DNA of 64,000 nt, taken from positions 886,462-950,461 of the forward strand of contig NZ_CP017448.1 of assembly GCF_001753165.1 (NCBI RefSeq). Reading direction: 5' to 3'. This document shows positions 39,897 through 48,823 of the stretch, one piece after another; the stretch's first letter is position 1; every line of letters begins with the position of its first letter. A program made the translations under genes and the position numbers. The notes under the pieces were generated by a model that did no database searches, was not told where the DNA came from, and saw only the letters and a list, made by a program, of their open reading frames with translations. The DNA is from Acidihalobacter aeolianus. Lineage in GTDB: Bacteria > Pseudomonadota > Gammaproteobacteria > DSM-5130 > Acidihalobacteraceae.

Positions 39897-40732
39897 ATGC
39901 TGATAGACGGGAGCCGTGCAGGGGCACACCGCCTGCATGGCGAATCCGGCGACACGATAACGGCGAGCGACATGTCCTACGATGCGGATTTCATATCTCG
40001 TCTGATCGACGCCTCCGCGTTGATCGAAAGGCATAAAAGTCTGGACGACGCCATGGGCGAACTGGCGAAGATGACGGCCCAACTGCTGTCGGCCGAACGC
40101 TCCTCCATCATGCTGCTGGGCGAGGATGAGGCGCAGGACGACATCCCCGCCGAGGCGACCCTGCGTGTCTACGCCCATTATGGAACCATGCCCAAGGTTG
40201 CCTACGAGGTCGCCACCCGCATCAACGAGGGCGTTTCGGGCCATGTCGCCGCGACCGGCGAGCCCCTGCTGATCCCGGATATCGCGCAATCGACCTTTGC
40301 CGGCAAGTCGCGACGGCGTAGCGGCCGGGGCGGTAGCCTGATCTCCGTGCCGATTCGCCTCGGCGGCAAGATCATTGGCGTGATCAACGTTTCCGACCGC
40401 ACGGGCGCGGCTCGTTCACCACGCGGGACCTGGATTTGCTCAACGTATTCTCGATGTTCATGGGACAGTCGATCCACGTAGCCCAACTGCAGAACGTGCT
40501 GCGCTCGCGTTTCCTGCAGCTTGCCCTGGCCCTGGAACAGAAGAGCGGCGATTCGCGAGACACGCCGCTGAGCCCCGACCCGGCGCATCTCGCCAAGATC
40601 GTCGCCAAGACGATCTACCGGGAACTCACGGAGGGCGGGTTCGGTGCCAGCCAGATCGTCGGGGTGGCCACCGAGGTGATCGGCTTGCTGAACGAACGGC
40701 TGGAGCGCGGGGAACTGCGGCCCAGTCGCTAG
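39897..40732 (+). pseudogene. GAF-domain protein with a frameshift
   Basis: The first frame (39897 or ATG 39972) runs through a GAF domain: SSIMLLGEDEAQDD, EGVSGHVAATGEPLLIPDIA, LISVPIRLGGKIIGVINVSDRTG, then loses similarity near 40400-40414 and stops at 40481. The next frame resumes at once with FTTRDLDLLNVFSMFMGQSI and continues to 40732. One base gained or two lost in the GC run there would join them into about 278 aa. It may be a real mutation or a sequence error. GAF proteins of this type sit in nif clusters, possibly as sensors. Confidence 0.75.
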
Positions 40733-41203
40733 AGCCATCGATGGGCTGGGCGTCTCACCCGGGCTGGACTTTCACACCATATATGTGCAGGGATGACAAG
40801 CAACGATATTCATCACGGTGAAAGACGTTCGACTTTGCCAGAAGACCTCGTGTTTCTCGGCACGCTACTGTTCGCGCTTGTTGTACTGCGCAACAGCGGG
40901 AGCCGTAAAAGGATTCTGTAGGGCTGAAATCGGCCACATCCGGTCGTTTATGCTCATTCCATATCAACCCGTTGGACGGCAGGATTACAGCGGGAACCAG
41001 TCGTTAGCCTTACTCTGATGGGCGTCAGCGTGGTGTCCCCGTTTCCACACATGCATGTATAGACAGAGAGGTAACGTAATGCATCGAAATCAAAGGGTTA
41101 TAGTCGATTCCCTCGCGTCTCTATATTAAAGAATGTCCGGACCCGTCGGTCTCTATATTTACTGTTATTCGCAAAAGGATGAGAACCCGTGGCTAAAGTT
41201 TAT
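40733..41203. other. gene-free stretch before the insertion sequence
   Basis: About 470 bp of mixed composition, turning AT-rich near the insertion sequence. No convincing gene was seen; a 70-codon minus frame (40755-40967) has no ribosome site. An 11-bp direct repeat GTCTCTATATT occurs at 41117 and 41149. It is probably remnant accessory DNA. Confidence 0.5.
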
Positions 41204-42695
41204 CCTGAATCCGTAACTTAGCAGGCCATTATGATGTGATAAATACCGTAATTTATAGGCTATATTGCTAAAATAGATGCTCTCGAAAAGGTCACTCAGT
41301 CAGTGAAAAAATGAAGCGCTTAAAAATTGAACAATCAGATGCAGATATCATCAGCCACAGTGGCCTGGCACTGATCGGTCAGGCCATAAAACGCCACACG
41401 AAGCTGAGTAGCCAGCTGGATGCAAGCATCCCGTTACGCCATGGCATCAAGCATTCTGATGTCATCAAGAGCTACCTGGCATTACTGAGTATCGGAAAAA
41501 GCGATTTTGAGGCCATCAATACCATTGAGAGTGAATTCTATTTCATGAGCGCGATGGATATCAATGACATCCCTTGCGAAGCGACACTGCGCCAACGCAT
41601 GGATAAACATGCGGAACACTTTTTGCCCATCGTCGAGAGAGCCAGCCGGGATTTTCTGAGCAATATCCAACCTACGCTACGGCCCTTGCCCACCGGACAT
41701 ATTCCGATCGATGCCGATGTGACCCCGATGGATAATTCGGGCAGCCACAAAGAAGGCGTATCGAGAACCTATAAGGGACATGACGGGTTTGCCCCCATGG
41801 CGGTATACCTCGGCCAGGAAGGCTATTGTATCGGCTTTGACTTTCGTGAAGGCAAGCAGCATTGCCAGAAAGACACACCGGCCTTGCTGGCAAAGACCTT
41901 GCGACAGGCCCGGGAAATCACAACGCAGCCCCTTTTGCTCAGGCTCGATGGTGGCAACGATTCCATCGAGAACATCGACGTCATCCTCGAGCACAGCGAA
42001 GACCATAAAACCCAGTCCCCTGTTGATTTCCTCATCAAATGGAATCCCCGCAAACAGGATAAAGCCTATTGGCTTGGGCTTGCGGAACAAAAAGGACGAT
42101 GGGAAGAGCCACGGGAAGGCAAGCGGATAGCCACTTTCAGTCTGCAGGTTTCGCGGCAATGGCAAGGTGATGAGTATTCGGTACGGCAGGTCATTCGTCT
42201 CACTGAAAGAACCCTTGATAAACAGGGGCAGATATTGCTGGTTCCCGAGATTGATCTTGAAGGATGGTGGACAAGCCTGGACATCAGTGAAGGCGATATC
42301 ATTCAGCTTTATGCGGATCATGGTACATCGGAACAGTTCCACAGCGAATTTAAAACTGACATGGATATCGAACGCTTGCCCTCCGGGAAATTCGCCACCA
42401 ATGCGTTGGTATTGGGAGCCAGTGTGCTGGCCTACAATATCCTGCGCTGGATTGGGCAAAACGGCTTGTTGGGTCCAACGTCTCCGAAACGCAACAAAGC
42501 GAAAAGGCGACGGATCAAGACAGTGATGCAAGAGCTGATGTATGTTGCCGCACGCATCATCCGAACATCGCGCTACATCAAGATAGGCTTTGGCAAAGGT
42601 TGCCGTGCACTTCAGGCCTTTGAAACGGTGTATCAGAAACTGGCCTACGGATAAAGAAAGGCCGATAAGCGTGGCCAAACGGGCGTAGTTACAGG
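41204..42695 (+). mobile_element. IS1380-family insertion sequence (ends approximate)
   Basis: The transposase gene is flanked by imperfect inverted ends: CCTGAATCCGTAACTTAGC from 41204 and, read inward on the minus strand from 42695, CCTGTAACTACGCCCG. Alignment needs a 6-base gap, and no matching 4-bp target duplication is seen (TTAT against ATCA). Boundaries are therefore tentative. GC is lower than in the nif genes around it. Confidence 0.6.
41311..42654 (+). CDS. IS1380-family transposase
   Basis: 447 aa, the family length. DDE-type segments are visible: IDADVTPMDNSG near 133, LLRLDGGNDS near 210, and YADHGTSEQFHSEFKTD with ERLPSGKFATN near 345-365, the most characteristic IS1380 stretch. 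The frame is intact, so the element may be active or recent. Confidence 0.92.
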   Translation: MKRLKIEQSDADIISHSGLALIGQAIKRHTKLSSQLDASIPLRHGIKHSDVIKSYLALLSIGKSDFEAINTIESEFYFMSAMDINDIPCEATLRQRMDKHAEHFLPIVERASRDFLSNIQPTLRPLPTGHIPIDADVTPMDNSGSHKEGVSRTYKGHDGFAPMAVYLGQEGYCIGFDFREGKQHCQKDTPALLAKTLRQAREITTQPLLLRLDGGNDSIENIDVILEHSEDHKTQSPVDFLIKWNPRKQDKAYWLGLAEQKGRWEEPREGKRIATFSLQVSRQWQGDEYSVRQVIRLTERTLDKQGQILLVPEIDLEGWWTSLDISEGDIIQLYADHGTSEQFHSEFKTDMDIERLPSGKFATNALVLGASVLAYNILRWIGQNGLLGPTSPKRNKAKRRRIKTVMQELMYVAARIIRTSRYIKIGFGKGCRALQAFETVYQKLAYG

Positions 42696-42892
42696 ATCAG
42701 TGTGCGCAGAATACGTTGAATCGACATCATTTCCGTCTGCCAACAATAATGATGTCAGTTTTTATTCAAAAAACACAACCGTTGCAGCTTATTCATGTGG
42801 CGATACGAAATGTTAACGAACCATGTTGAAGGCTGCATGCGAAAATACGGATTCAGGTTTATGTCATAAACAATGATGGAAGCACAGAGGCA

Positions 42893-43987
42893 ATGTCAGG
42901 AATCCACTGCAAGAACGAAGACCTGGAGCTTCAGCGAATATTGGAGAGTAATCCTGACCTAATACCTGGCGATCAGATAAATCCATCAGATCCACGACGA
43001 TGGTTAGTTGTTAAACGTGAAATGCCGGTTCCTGATCCAAGTACAGGCGATAATAGATGGAGCATTGATTTATTTTTTGTGGATCAAGATGCTATGCCAA
43101 CTTTTATTGAATGTAAAAGATATAACGATACTCGTGCTAAAAGGGAAGTTGTAGGTCAAATGCTCGAATATGCGGCAAATGGTCATTACTACTGGTCTAA
43201 GGATGAGATGCGTACGTATGCCGAGCAAGCTGCTGAGAAAAATGGTATATCCTTGGAGGAAGAAATCAAACGCCTGCAGCCTGATGAGCCTGAATCTGTT
43301 GATGGGTTCTTTCAGCATGTTCAGGATAACTTGAGAGGGGGTCAAGTTCGTTTGGTTTTCTTCATGGAGGAATCCCCTCCGGAACTAAAAAGTGTAGTAG
43401 ATTTTCTTAATAAGCAAATGGAGCGGTCAGAGGTGCTTCTGGTAGAGGCTCGTCAATATGAACATAAAGGAACCAAAATAGTAACTCCCATCTTGTTTGG
43501 CTTTACTGAAGAAGCACGGCAGGTCAAGAAGACTGTGTCTGTAACTACAGGACAAAGAAGGAAATGGGACAAAGAATCTTTCTTTAACGATGCAAGGGAG
43601 CGCTTGATAGAAAAAGAAGTTTCAGCCATCAAGCAACTTTTTGACAAATCACAAGAACTAAAATGTGAGCTTTCGTGGGGCACAGGGAAAATCAGCGGAT
43701 CTTTCTCCGCTAAATGGCCGCACTTAGGTACATACTCAGTTTATTCGGTATTTTCGGATGGCTCAATCGCGATCAATTATGGTAGTTTCAAAAACACGCC
43801 TGAGCAAAAAGAATTTATCGCGGTGCTAAAAAATGAATTAGTAAGTCATGTGGGCTTTTCTGCGCCTGATGACTATGAAAGGCGTTACCCAAATTACAAA
43901 ATAAACGAATGGTCAGAAAAGGTTGATGGTTTACTCACGGTGTTAGATATAATAAATGAAAAGTTCCCTGCGCCAGAAAGCGTATAA
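42893..43987 (+). CDS. PD-(D/E)xK nuclease-like protein in an integron-type cassette
   Basis: 364 aa, not assigned to a named family. Residues 59-89 have the restriction-endonuclease-like pattern: D59 in SIDLFFVD, E73 and K75 in FIECKRY, Q89 in GQMLEYA. The rest is mixed alpha/beta. The gene is AT-rich against its GC-rich surroundings, and its TAA lies inside the attC site at 43983-44068, as in integron cassettes. It may act in defence against foreign DNA; that is inferred from the fold only. A ribosome site is not obvious. Confidence 0.7.
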   Translation: MSGIHCKNEDLELQRILESNPDLIPGDQINPSDPRRWLVVKREMPVPDPSTGDNRWSIDLFFVDQDAMPTFIECKRYNDTRAKREVVGQMLEYAANGHYYWSKDEMRTYAEQAAEKNGISLEEEIKRLQPDEPESVDGFFQHVQDNLRGGQVRLVFFMEESPPELKSVVDFLNKQMERSEVLLVEARQYEHKGTKIVTPILFGFTEEARQVKKTVSVTTGQRRKWDKESFFNDARERLIEKEVSAIKQLFDKSQELKCELSWGTGKISGSFSAKWPHLGTYSVYSVFSDGSIAINYGSFKNTPEQKEFIAVLKNELVSHVGFSAPDDYERRYPNYKINEWSEKVDGLLTVLDIINEKFPAPESV

Positions 43988-44068
43988 CAATCACATGCAC
44001 TCGGACAGCAAAAAGCGCCGCTCCTTTGTCGCTCTACTTTTTACTGCCGGTGATGTGCGGCGTTAGCT
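43983..44068 (+). repeat. attC site of the first cassette
   Basis: 86 bp of imperfect inverted repeat: ATAACAATCACATGCACTCG on the left pairs with CGGTGATGTGCGGCGTTAGC on the right, and CAGCAAAAAG pairs with CTTTTTACTG inside. The right core is GTTAGCT, one base off GTTRRRY. This is how integron attC sites are built. Confidence 0.75.
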
Positions 44069-44085
44069 GCTCAAGGAGATAGTCC

Positions 44086-44649
44086 ATGGGACTTCATGTA
44101 CACAATCTTGGGAATCTACCGAACACAGACGATGGAAGGGACTATTTCATCTACGTTCTCGATTATGGCTGGAAGGAACCATTAACGGATGCGCTCGTGG
44201 CAAACTTCACCAATATGGCCCGAATGGCATCACAAACAAGATCGGTAGTAGTGGCCGGAATCGAACCCATCCATTTTGCAAATGACGTTTTTTCATGGCA
44301 CGGAATAAACGGTGAAGATGGTGAGCGCATTTTGCCCGCCATCCTAATTACAACACTCACGCCTTCGTATTTCAGAGAACACAACGAAGAGCATCAAAGG
44401 TCTGGTGAAATTAATGACAAGCTATTGTTGATCCCGCTTAAGGCTGCGTGTAAAACAACAGACGATGTGATCCAATTGATAAAGTCCATTTTCAACGACA
44501 TTAAGGAAAAGAAGAAGCTATCTGGTTTTTCTATTGCCAAGACAATTAACAAAAATGGTTTGCGTCGGCTTGCAGACGCAGTAATTCTTGAGCCGAATAT
44601 TTCGGGGGTGGGCATTGATCTTCGCAAGTTATTCCAGCCAGGCAGCTAA
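44086..44649 (+). CDS. cassette-encoded protein of unknown function
   Basis: 187 aa, not recognised. AT-rich, no signal peptide. YFIYVLDYGWKEPLTDALVANF and RSVVVAGIEPIHFANDVFSWHGI suggest an alpha/beta fold; ILPAILITTLTPSYF follows. AAGGAG stands 8 bp before the ATG. The gene fills a complete cassette, starting 17 bp after one attC site and ending with its TAA inside the next. Function unknown. Confidence 0.65.
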   Translation: MGLHVHNLGNLPNTDDGRDYFIYVLDYGWKEPLTDALVANFTNMARMASQTRSVVVAGIEPIHFANDVFSWHGINGEDGERILPAILITTLTPSYFREHNEEHQRSGEINDKLLLIPLKAACKTTDDVIQLIKSIFNDIKEKKKLSGFSIAKTINKNGLRRLADAVILEPNISGVGIDLRKLFQPGS

Positions 44650-44715
44650 CCAGCCCATCAAGCCGACGCTCACTTCGCTGCGCTTCGTTCGCGCGGCTTA
44701 TGGGCGGCGTTGAAC
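44644..44715 (+). repeat. attC site of the second cassette
   Basis: 72 bp: CTAACCAGCCCATCAAGCCG pairs imperfectly with CGGCTTATGGGCGGCGTTGA, with an inner CGCTCACTTCGCTGCGCTTCG segment. The right core GTTGAAC fits GTTRRRY exactly. Confidence 0.85.
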
Positions 44716-44841
44716 GTGAACGACCGCTGTTGGCTCTGGAGCTGACAGCGTGTCACGTACAAGCGACTGGCAGCTGGGGTCGTTTTCTGCCTGAGTAGCA
44801 CGGCATTTCAGGTTCTGTTTTCAGAAACGTTCTAGCTTAAT
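44716..44841. other. possible cassette remnant after the second attC
   Basis: The 126 bp up to the SulP gene hold AACGACC at 44718 and GGTCGTT about 60 bp on, a weak inverted pair around GCTG/CAGC blocks. It may be the remains of a further non-coding cassette. No gene seen. Confidence 0.3.
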
Positions 44842-46371
44842 TCAAGCCAGTGCATTATCCGCCACGTGATAATGCGGGTCTTCGCTGATGTTGACCTCGA
44901 CGAGATTCCCCGCCTTTTCGAGCAGTACCCGGCATTCCTGGCTCAGATGCCGCAGGCGCAGCGATTTTCCGGCGTCTGCGTAGCGGGTGGCCAGTGTGTC
45001 GATGGCCTCGATGGCGGAGTGGTCGGCCACTCTGGAGTGAGCGAAATCGACTACCACGTCCTTGGGATCGTTTTCGGGTTTGAACAGTTCTCCGAAGCGG
45101 TGCGTGGACGCGAAAAACAGAGGGCCGTGCACTTCGTAGATGCGGGTGCCGTCGGCTTCGTCGCGGGCTTGCACGTAGATGTGTTTCGCCTGTTTCCAGG
45201 CGAACGTCAGCGCGCTGGCGATGACGCCGACGACGACGGCAATCGCAAGGTCCGTGAAAATGGTGATGACCGTGACCAGCATGCCGACGAAAATATCCTC
45301 GCGCGGGATTTTGTTCAGCAGGTTGAAGCTGCCCCATTCGAAGGTCTGGATCACCACCATGAACATCAGGCCGACCAGCGCGGCCACCGGCACCAGATTG
45401 ATCAGGCCGGAGGCGAACATGATGAACGCCAGCAGCGACAGCGCCGCGACGATGCCGGACAGGTTGCGCTGACCGCCGGAGGTGACGTTGATCATGGTCT
45501 GGCCGATCATGGCGCAGCCGCCCATGCCGCCGAAGAAGCCGTTCACCATGTTGGCGGCGCCCTGGCCGATGGACACGCGATTCCCCTGGCCGCGCGTGTT
45601 CGTCACCTCATCCACGACCGTCATCGTGAGCAGCGATTCGATCAGACCCACGCCGGCCAGGATGACCGCGTAGGGCAGGATGACCTTGAGCGAATCCAGC
45701 GTGATCGGCACGCTCGGGATGTGGAAGCTCGGGAACCCGCCGCGGATGTCGGCAATCGAGCTGACCAGCGGCGTGTGCAGCCCGGCCAGATGTACCAGCA
45801 GGGTCAGTGCAATGATCGCGGCAAGCCCTGCGGGAAAGGCGCGGGTGATCTTGGGCAAGACGTACATGATCGCCATGGTGAGTGCGGTCAGGCCGAGCAT
45901 GACGAACATCGGTGTGCCCGACAGCCAGTGTGCGGTGCCATCGGCACCCTGCACCTTGAAGTGGTTCAGTTGGGCCAGAAAAATGACGATGGCCAAGCCG
46001 TTGACGAAACCGAGCATCACGGGTACCGGGACGATGCGAATATATTTTCCGAATTTCAATAAACCGAAAATAATTTGCAGCAGCCCAGCCACGATTATCG
46101 TGGCGAACAAATACTGCACGCCGTGCTTGGCCACCAGCGCGACCATCACCACGGCCATCGATCCGGTGGCGCCCGAAATCATTCCGGGGCGCCCGCCGAC
46201 CAGCGAAGTCACCAGCCCCATCATGAAGGCGCCGTAGAGCCCGACCAGAGGATTGACGCCGGCCACGAACGCGAAGGCGACGGCTTCCGGCACCAGGGCG
46301 AAGGCGACGGTCAGGCCTGAAAGAATATCGTCCCTGGCCTTGGCCACATGGGCGTAATACAACTGGAACAC
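44842..46371 (-). CDS. SulP-family anion transporter with STAS domain
   Basis: 509 aa from GTG at 46371, which has GGAG 6 bp before it; an ATG at 46464 in the same frame is less likely. Ten or more membrane segments, with the SulP signature GLTVAFALVPEAVAFAFVAGV near the start and GGMGGCAMIGQTMINVTSGG in the middle; the C-terminal 110 residues are a STAS domain (YEVHGPLFFAST; VVVDFAHSRVADHSAIEAID). Members carry sulfate, bicarbonate or other anions; the substrate cannot be told here. It separates the accessory block from nifENX. Confidence 0.9.
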   Translation of the reverse strand: MFQLYYAHVAKARDDILSGLTVAFALVPEAVAFAFVAGVNPLVGLYGAFMMGLVTSLVGGRPGMISGATGSMAVVMVALVAKHGVQYLFATIIVAGLLQIIFGLLKFGKYIRIVPVPVMLGFVNGLAIVIFLAQLNHFKVQGADGTAHWLSGTPMFVMLGLTALTMAIMYVLPKITRAFPAGLAAIIALTLLVHLAGLHTPLVSSIADIRGGFPSFHIPSVPITLDSLKVILPYAVILAGVGLIESLLTMTVVDEVTNTRGQGNRVSIGQGAANMVNGFFGGMGGCAMIGQTMINVTSGGQRNLSGIVAALSLLAFIMFASGLINLVPVAALVGLMFMVVIQTFEWGSFNLLNKIPREDIFVGMLVTVITIFTDLAIAVVVGVIASALTFAWKQAKHIYVQARDEADGTRIYEVHGPLFFASTHRFGELFKPENDPKDVVVDFAHSRVADHSAIEAIDTLATRYADAGKSLRLRHLSQECRVLLEKAGNLVEVNISEDPHYHVADNALA

Positions 46372-46712
46372 GTGCAACTCCGGCGTGCAAAAGGGTGGGG
46401 ATTCTACGCGATTCGGCCGGCGCGACAAGCGAGTGCCGCGGGCGTTGAAATGGCCGAATTTCACGGCGATGGATTTGTTCAGGCGATGAAACTAAGGGTT
46501 TCGTCGGCGTCTGTCCACTCTAGCCGGGGCTTGTCACATGCGGATTACGCTGCGCACCGACCCGATCCGAGAATCGATACGGCAGGTTCGAATCGAGGCT
46601 AAAATGCCAACCCTGCGTGCGGCGAGAACGCGGGCGCCGAGGGGGCGGCTGCATCTGTCGGCCGTTTGAAATGCCGCACGCTATATCCTCCATGACCGCA
46701 TCGGAAAGGGCT
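46372..46712. other. gap between divergent SulP and lipoprotein genes
   Basis: 341 bp with promoters presumably for both neighbours. I see no gene, strong hairpin, NifA site or sigma-54 motif in it. Confidence 0.4.
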
Positions 46713-47087
46713 ATGAACGAACCGATCAAGATTCTCCTGCTCTCGCTGGCGATGGTCTCGACCGCCTTCGCGGGCTGCAATCCGGCCGAGCTCGGCAAGC
46801 GGGTGGGCGAGGGGGCATTCGTCGGCCAACCCGCGATCAAGAGCGGCCAGCCGCTGGGTTACCTGTGCACGCGGACCGTGGCCGTCGCGAGCGAGCGCTA
46901 CCGCTTCGATGTCGTCGCCGGATCGTTCTACGAGAGCGAGATCAATTACTGCACGACGCATCCGGTGGGCAGCGTTGCACTCTACGAACCGGAGCCTGGC
47001 CGCTTCGTCGTGTATCTGCGGCACAGGAAGCTGCGTCTGCGTTCCTGCTACCCGGCGATGCGGGTCGCGCCGTCGCCTACCCGGTAG
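46713..47087 (+). CDS. small exported protein, possible lipoprotein
   Basis: 124 aa from the ATG at 46713, preceded by GGAAAGGG. A signal segment (KILLLSLAMVSTAFAGC) ends at a cysteine close to a lipobox, suggesting a lipoprotein. Two further cysteines (YLCTRTVAV; INYCTTHP) could form a disulfide in the periplasm. Function unknown; it lies ahead of nifE but is probably not part of that operon, since nifE has its own promoter. Confidence 0.6.
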   Translation: MNEPIKILLLSLAMVSTAFAGCNPAELGKRVGEGAFVGQPAIKSGQPLGYLCTRTVAVASERYRFDVVAGSFYESEINYCTTHPVGSVALYEPEPGRFVVYLRHRKLRLRSCYPAMRVAPSPTR

Positions 47088-47185
47088 CCGAACACGCCGC
47101 GAATCTGAGTCTGCGGTCGCCTATCCGGCGTCGACGATGCGGCCTTCGCCGGGTTTGTCGCAGCCCCTCCGGAGCTGTCTCCCTG

Positions 47186-47201
47186 TGTCGCGTTTGCGAC
47201 A
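47186..47201 (+). promoter_or_regulatory. NifA upstream activator site for nifE
   Basis: A perfect TGT-N10-ACA motif, with palindromic interior CGCGTTTGCG, 148 bp before the -24 element. Confidence 0.78.
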
Positions 47202-47348
47202 AAGCCATTGACCCTTCCTGGGTTCGATCCCACATGCCCGAAGCATATCGTGTGTGGCTTCATATTAGTCTGAATCAAAAGGAAAAATCGTTTTCATGGC
47301 GAGTCTTCCCGGGGCAGCGTAGGCATGGCGGTGCACGCCTTCGGGCCG

Positions 47349-47364
47349 TGGCATGACGGTTGCA
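47349..47364 (+). promoter_or_regulatory. sigma-54 promoter of nifENX
   Basis: TGGCAT-N5-TTGCA with 10 nt between GG and GC. Transcription would start near 47375, about 40 bp before nifE. The rest of the 326-bp gap 47088-47413 holds only the NifA site. Confidence 0.88.
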
Positions 47365-47413
47365 ACATGGCCCGTGTGTCGCTCTCTGCGGCGTCTTTCA
47401 GGGGACTGCCAAG

Positions 47414-48823
47414 ATGATGAAGCCGGAAGAACTCAAGGCCATGCTCGACGAGCCGGCCTGCAGCCACAACAAGAAGTCGAAGTCGGGGTGCTCCAAGCCC
47501 AAGCCGGGTGCCACCGCCGGCGGCTGCGCCTTCGACGGCGCGCAGATCGCGCTGCTGCCGATCGCCGACGTGGCACATATCGTCCACGGTCCCATCGCCT
47601 GCGCCGGCAATTCGTGGGACAACCGCGGCACGCGTTCCTCCGGGCCGACGCTCTACCGCCTGGGCATGACCACCGACCTGACCGAACAGGACGTGATCAT
47701 GGGGCGCGGCGAGAAGCGGCTGTTCCATTCGATCAAGCAGGCGGTGGAGTCATACGATCCTGCTGCCGTGTTCGTGTACAACACCTGCGTCCCGGCGGTC
47801 GCCGGCGATGATGTCGGCGCGATCTGCAAGGATGCCGCCGCGCGCTGGGGCGTGCCGGTGGTACCGGTCGACGCGGCCGGGTTCTACGGCACCAAGAACA
47901 TGGGCAATCGCCTGGCCGGCGATGCGATCTGCAAGCACGTCATCGGCACGCGCGAGCCCGATCCGGTGCCCGAGTCGCTACAGCGGCCGGGTATCCGTGT
48001 GCACGACATCAATCTGGTCGGCGAATACAACATCGCCGGCGAGTTCTGGCACGTGGCGCCGCTGCTCGACGAGCTGGGTCTGCGCATCCTCGGTTCCCTG
48101 TCCGGCGACTCGCGCTTCCGCGATATCCAGACCATGCATCGCGCCGAGGTGACCATGGTGGTGTGCTCGAAGGCGCTGCTCAACGTCGCGCGCTATCTCG
48201 AGGAGCAGCATTCGGTGCCGTGGTTCGAGGGCAGCTGGTACGGCGTGGACGATACCTCGAAGGCACTGCGCGATTTCGCGCGGGTGATCGGCGACGAGGA
48301 TCTGATCGCGCGCACCGAGGCCGTGATCGCACGCGAGGAGGCGAAGACCGTCGCGGCGCTCGACCCCTGGCGCGAACACCTCGACGGCAAGCGTGTGCTG
48401 CTCTATACCGGCGGCGTGAAATCCTGGTCCGTGGTCTCTGCGCTCAAGGATCTGGGCATGGACGTGGTCGCCACCGGCACCAACAAGTCCACGGAAGAGG
48501 ACAAGGAACGCATCCGCGAGATCATGGGCGAGAAGACCAAGATGATCGAGGACGGCAGCCCGGCCAACCTGATCGGCATCGTGCGCGAATACGGCGCCGA
48601 CATCCTCATCGCCGGCGGACGCAACATGTACACGGCGCTCAAGGCCCGCGTGCCGTTTCTCGACATCAACCAGGAGCGCGAGTTCGCCTACGCGGGATAC
48701 GACGGCATGGTGGAACTGGCCCGTCAGCTCGCGCTGACCATCGAATCCCCGGTGTGGGAGTCCGTGCGCCGCGCCGCGCCGTGGCATCCGGCCGAGCCGC
48801 TCGCGGAGGCGGTCAATGGCTGA
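47414..48823 (+). CDS. nifE: FeMo-cofactor scaffold protein NifE
   Basis: 469 aa from the ATG at 47414. Cysteine-rich N-terminus ([20 protein letters not shown]), [19 protein letters not shown] and [17 protein letters not shown] match NifE, a NifD relative. With NifN it forms the scaffold on which the NifB product becomes FeMo-cofactor. It overlaps nifN by 8 bp. Confidence 0.97.
   Translation: MMKPEELKAMLDEPACSHNKKSKSGCSKPKPGATAGGCAFDGAQIALLPIADVAHIVHGPIACAGNSWDNRGTRSSGPTLYRLGMTTDLTEQDVIMGRGEKRLFHSIKQAVESYDPAAVFVYNTCVPAVAGDDVGAICKDAAARWGVPVVPVDAAGFYGTKNMGNRLAGDAICKHVIGTREPDPVPESLQRPGIRVHDINLVGEYNIAGEFWHVAPLLDELGLRILGSLSGDSRFRDIQTMHRAEVTMVVCSKALLNVARYLEEQHSVPWFEGSWYGVDDTSKALRDFARVIGDEDLIARTEAVIAREEAKTVAALDPWREHLDGKRVLLYTGGVKSWSVVSALKDLGMDVVATGTNKSTEEDKERIREIMGEKTKMIEDGSPANLIGIVREYGADILIAGGRNMYTALKARVPFLDINQEREFAYAGYDGMVELARQLALTIESPVWESVRRAAPWHPAEPLAEAVNG

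Noticed and set aside
40755-40967. 70-codon minus frame before the IS
   Set aside because: No ribosome site, no recognisable domain, atypical composition; reported only as a gene-free stretch.
41204-42695. Exact IS boundaries with a 4-bp target duplication
   Set aside because: Flanks TTAT and ATCA differ, so only approximate ends are reported.
42696-42892. attI or a further attC upstream of the first cassette
   Set aside because: GTTAACG and GTTGAAG occur here, but neither fits GTTRRRY fully and no matching inverted arms could be paired.
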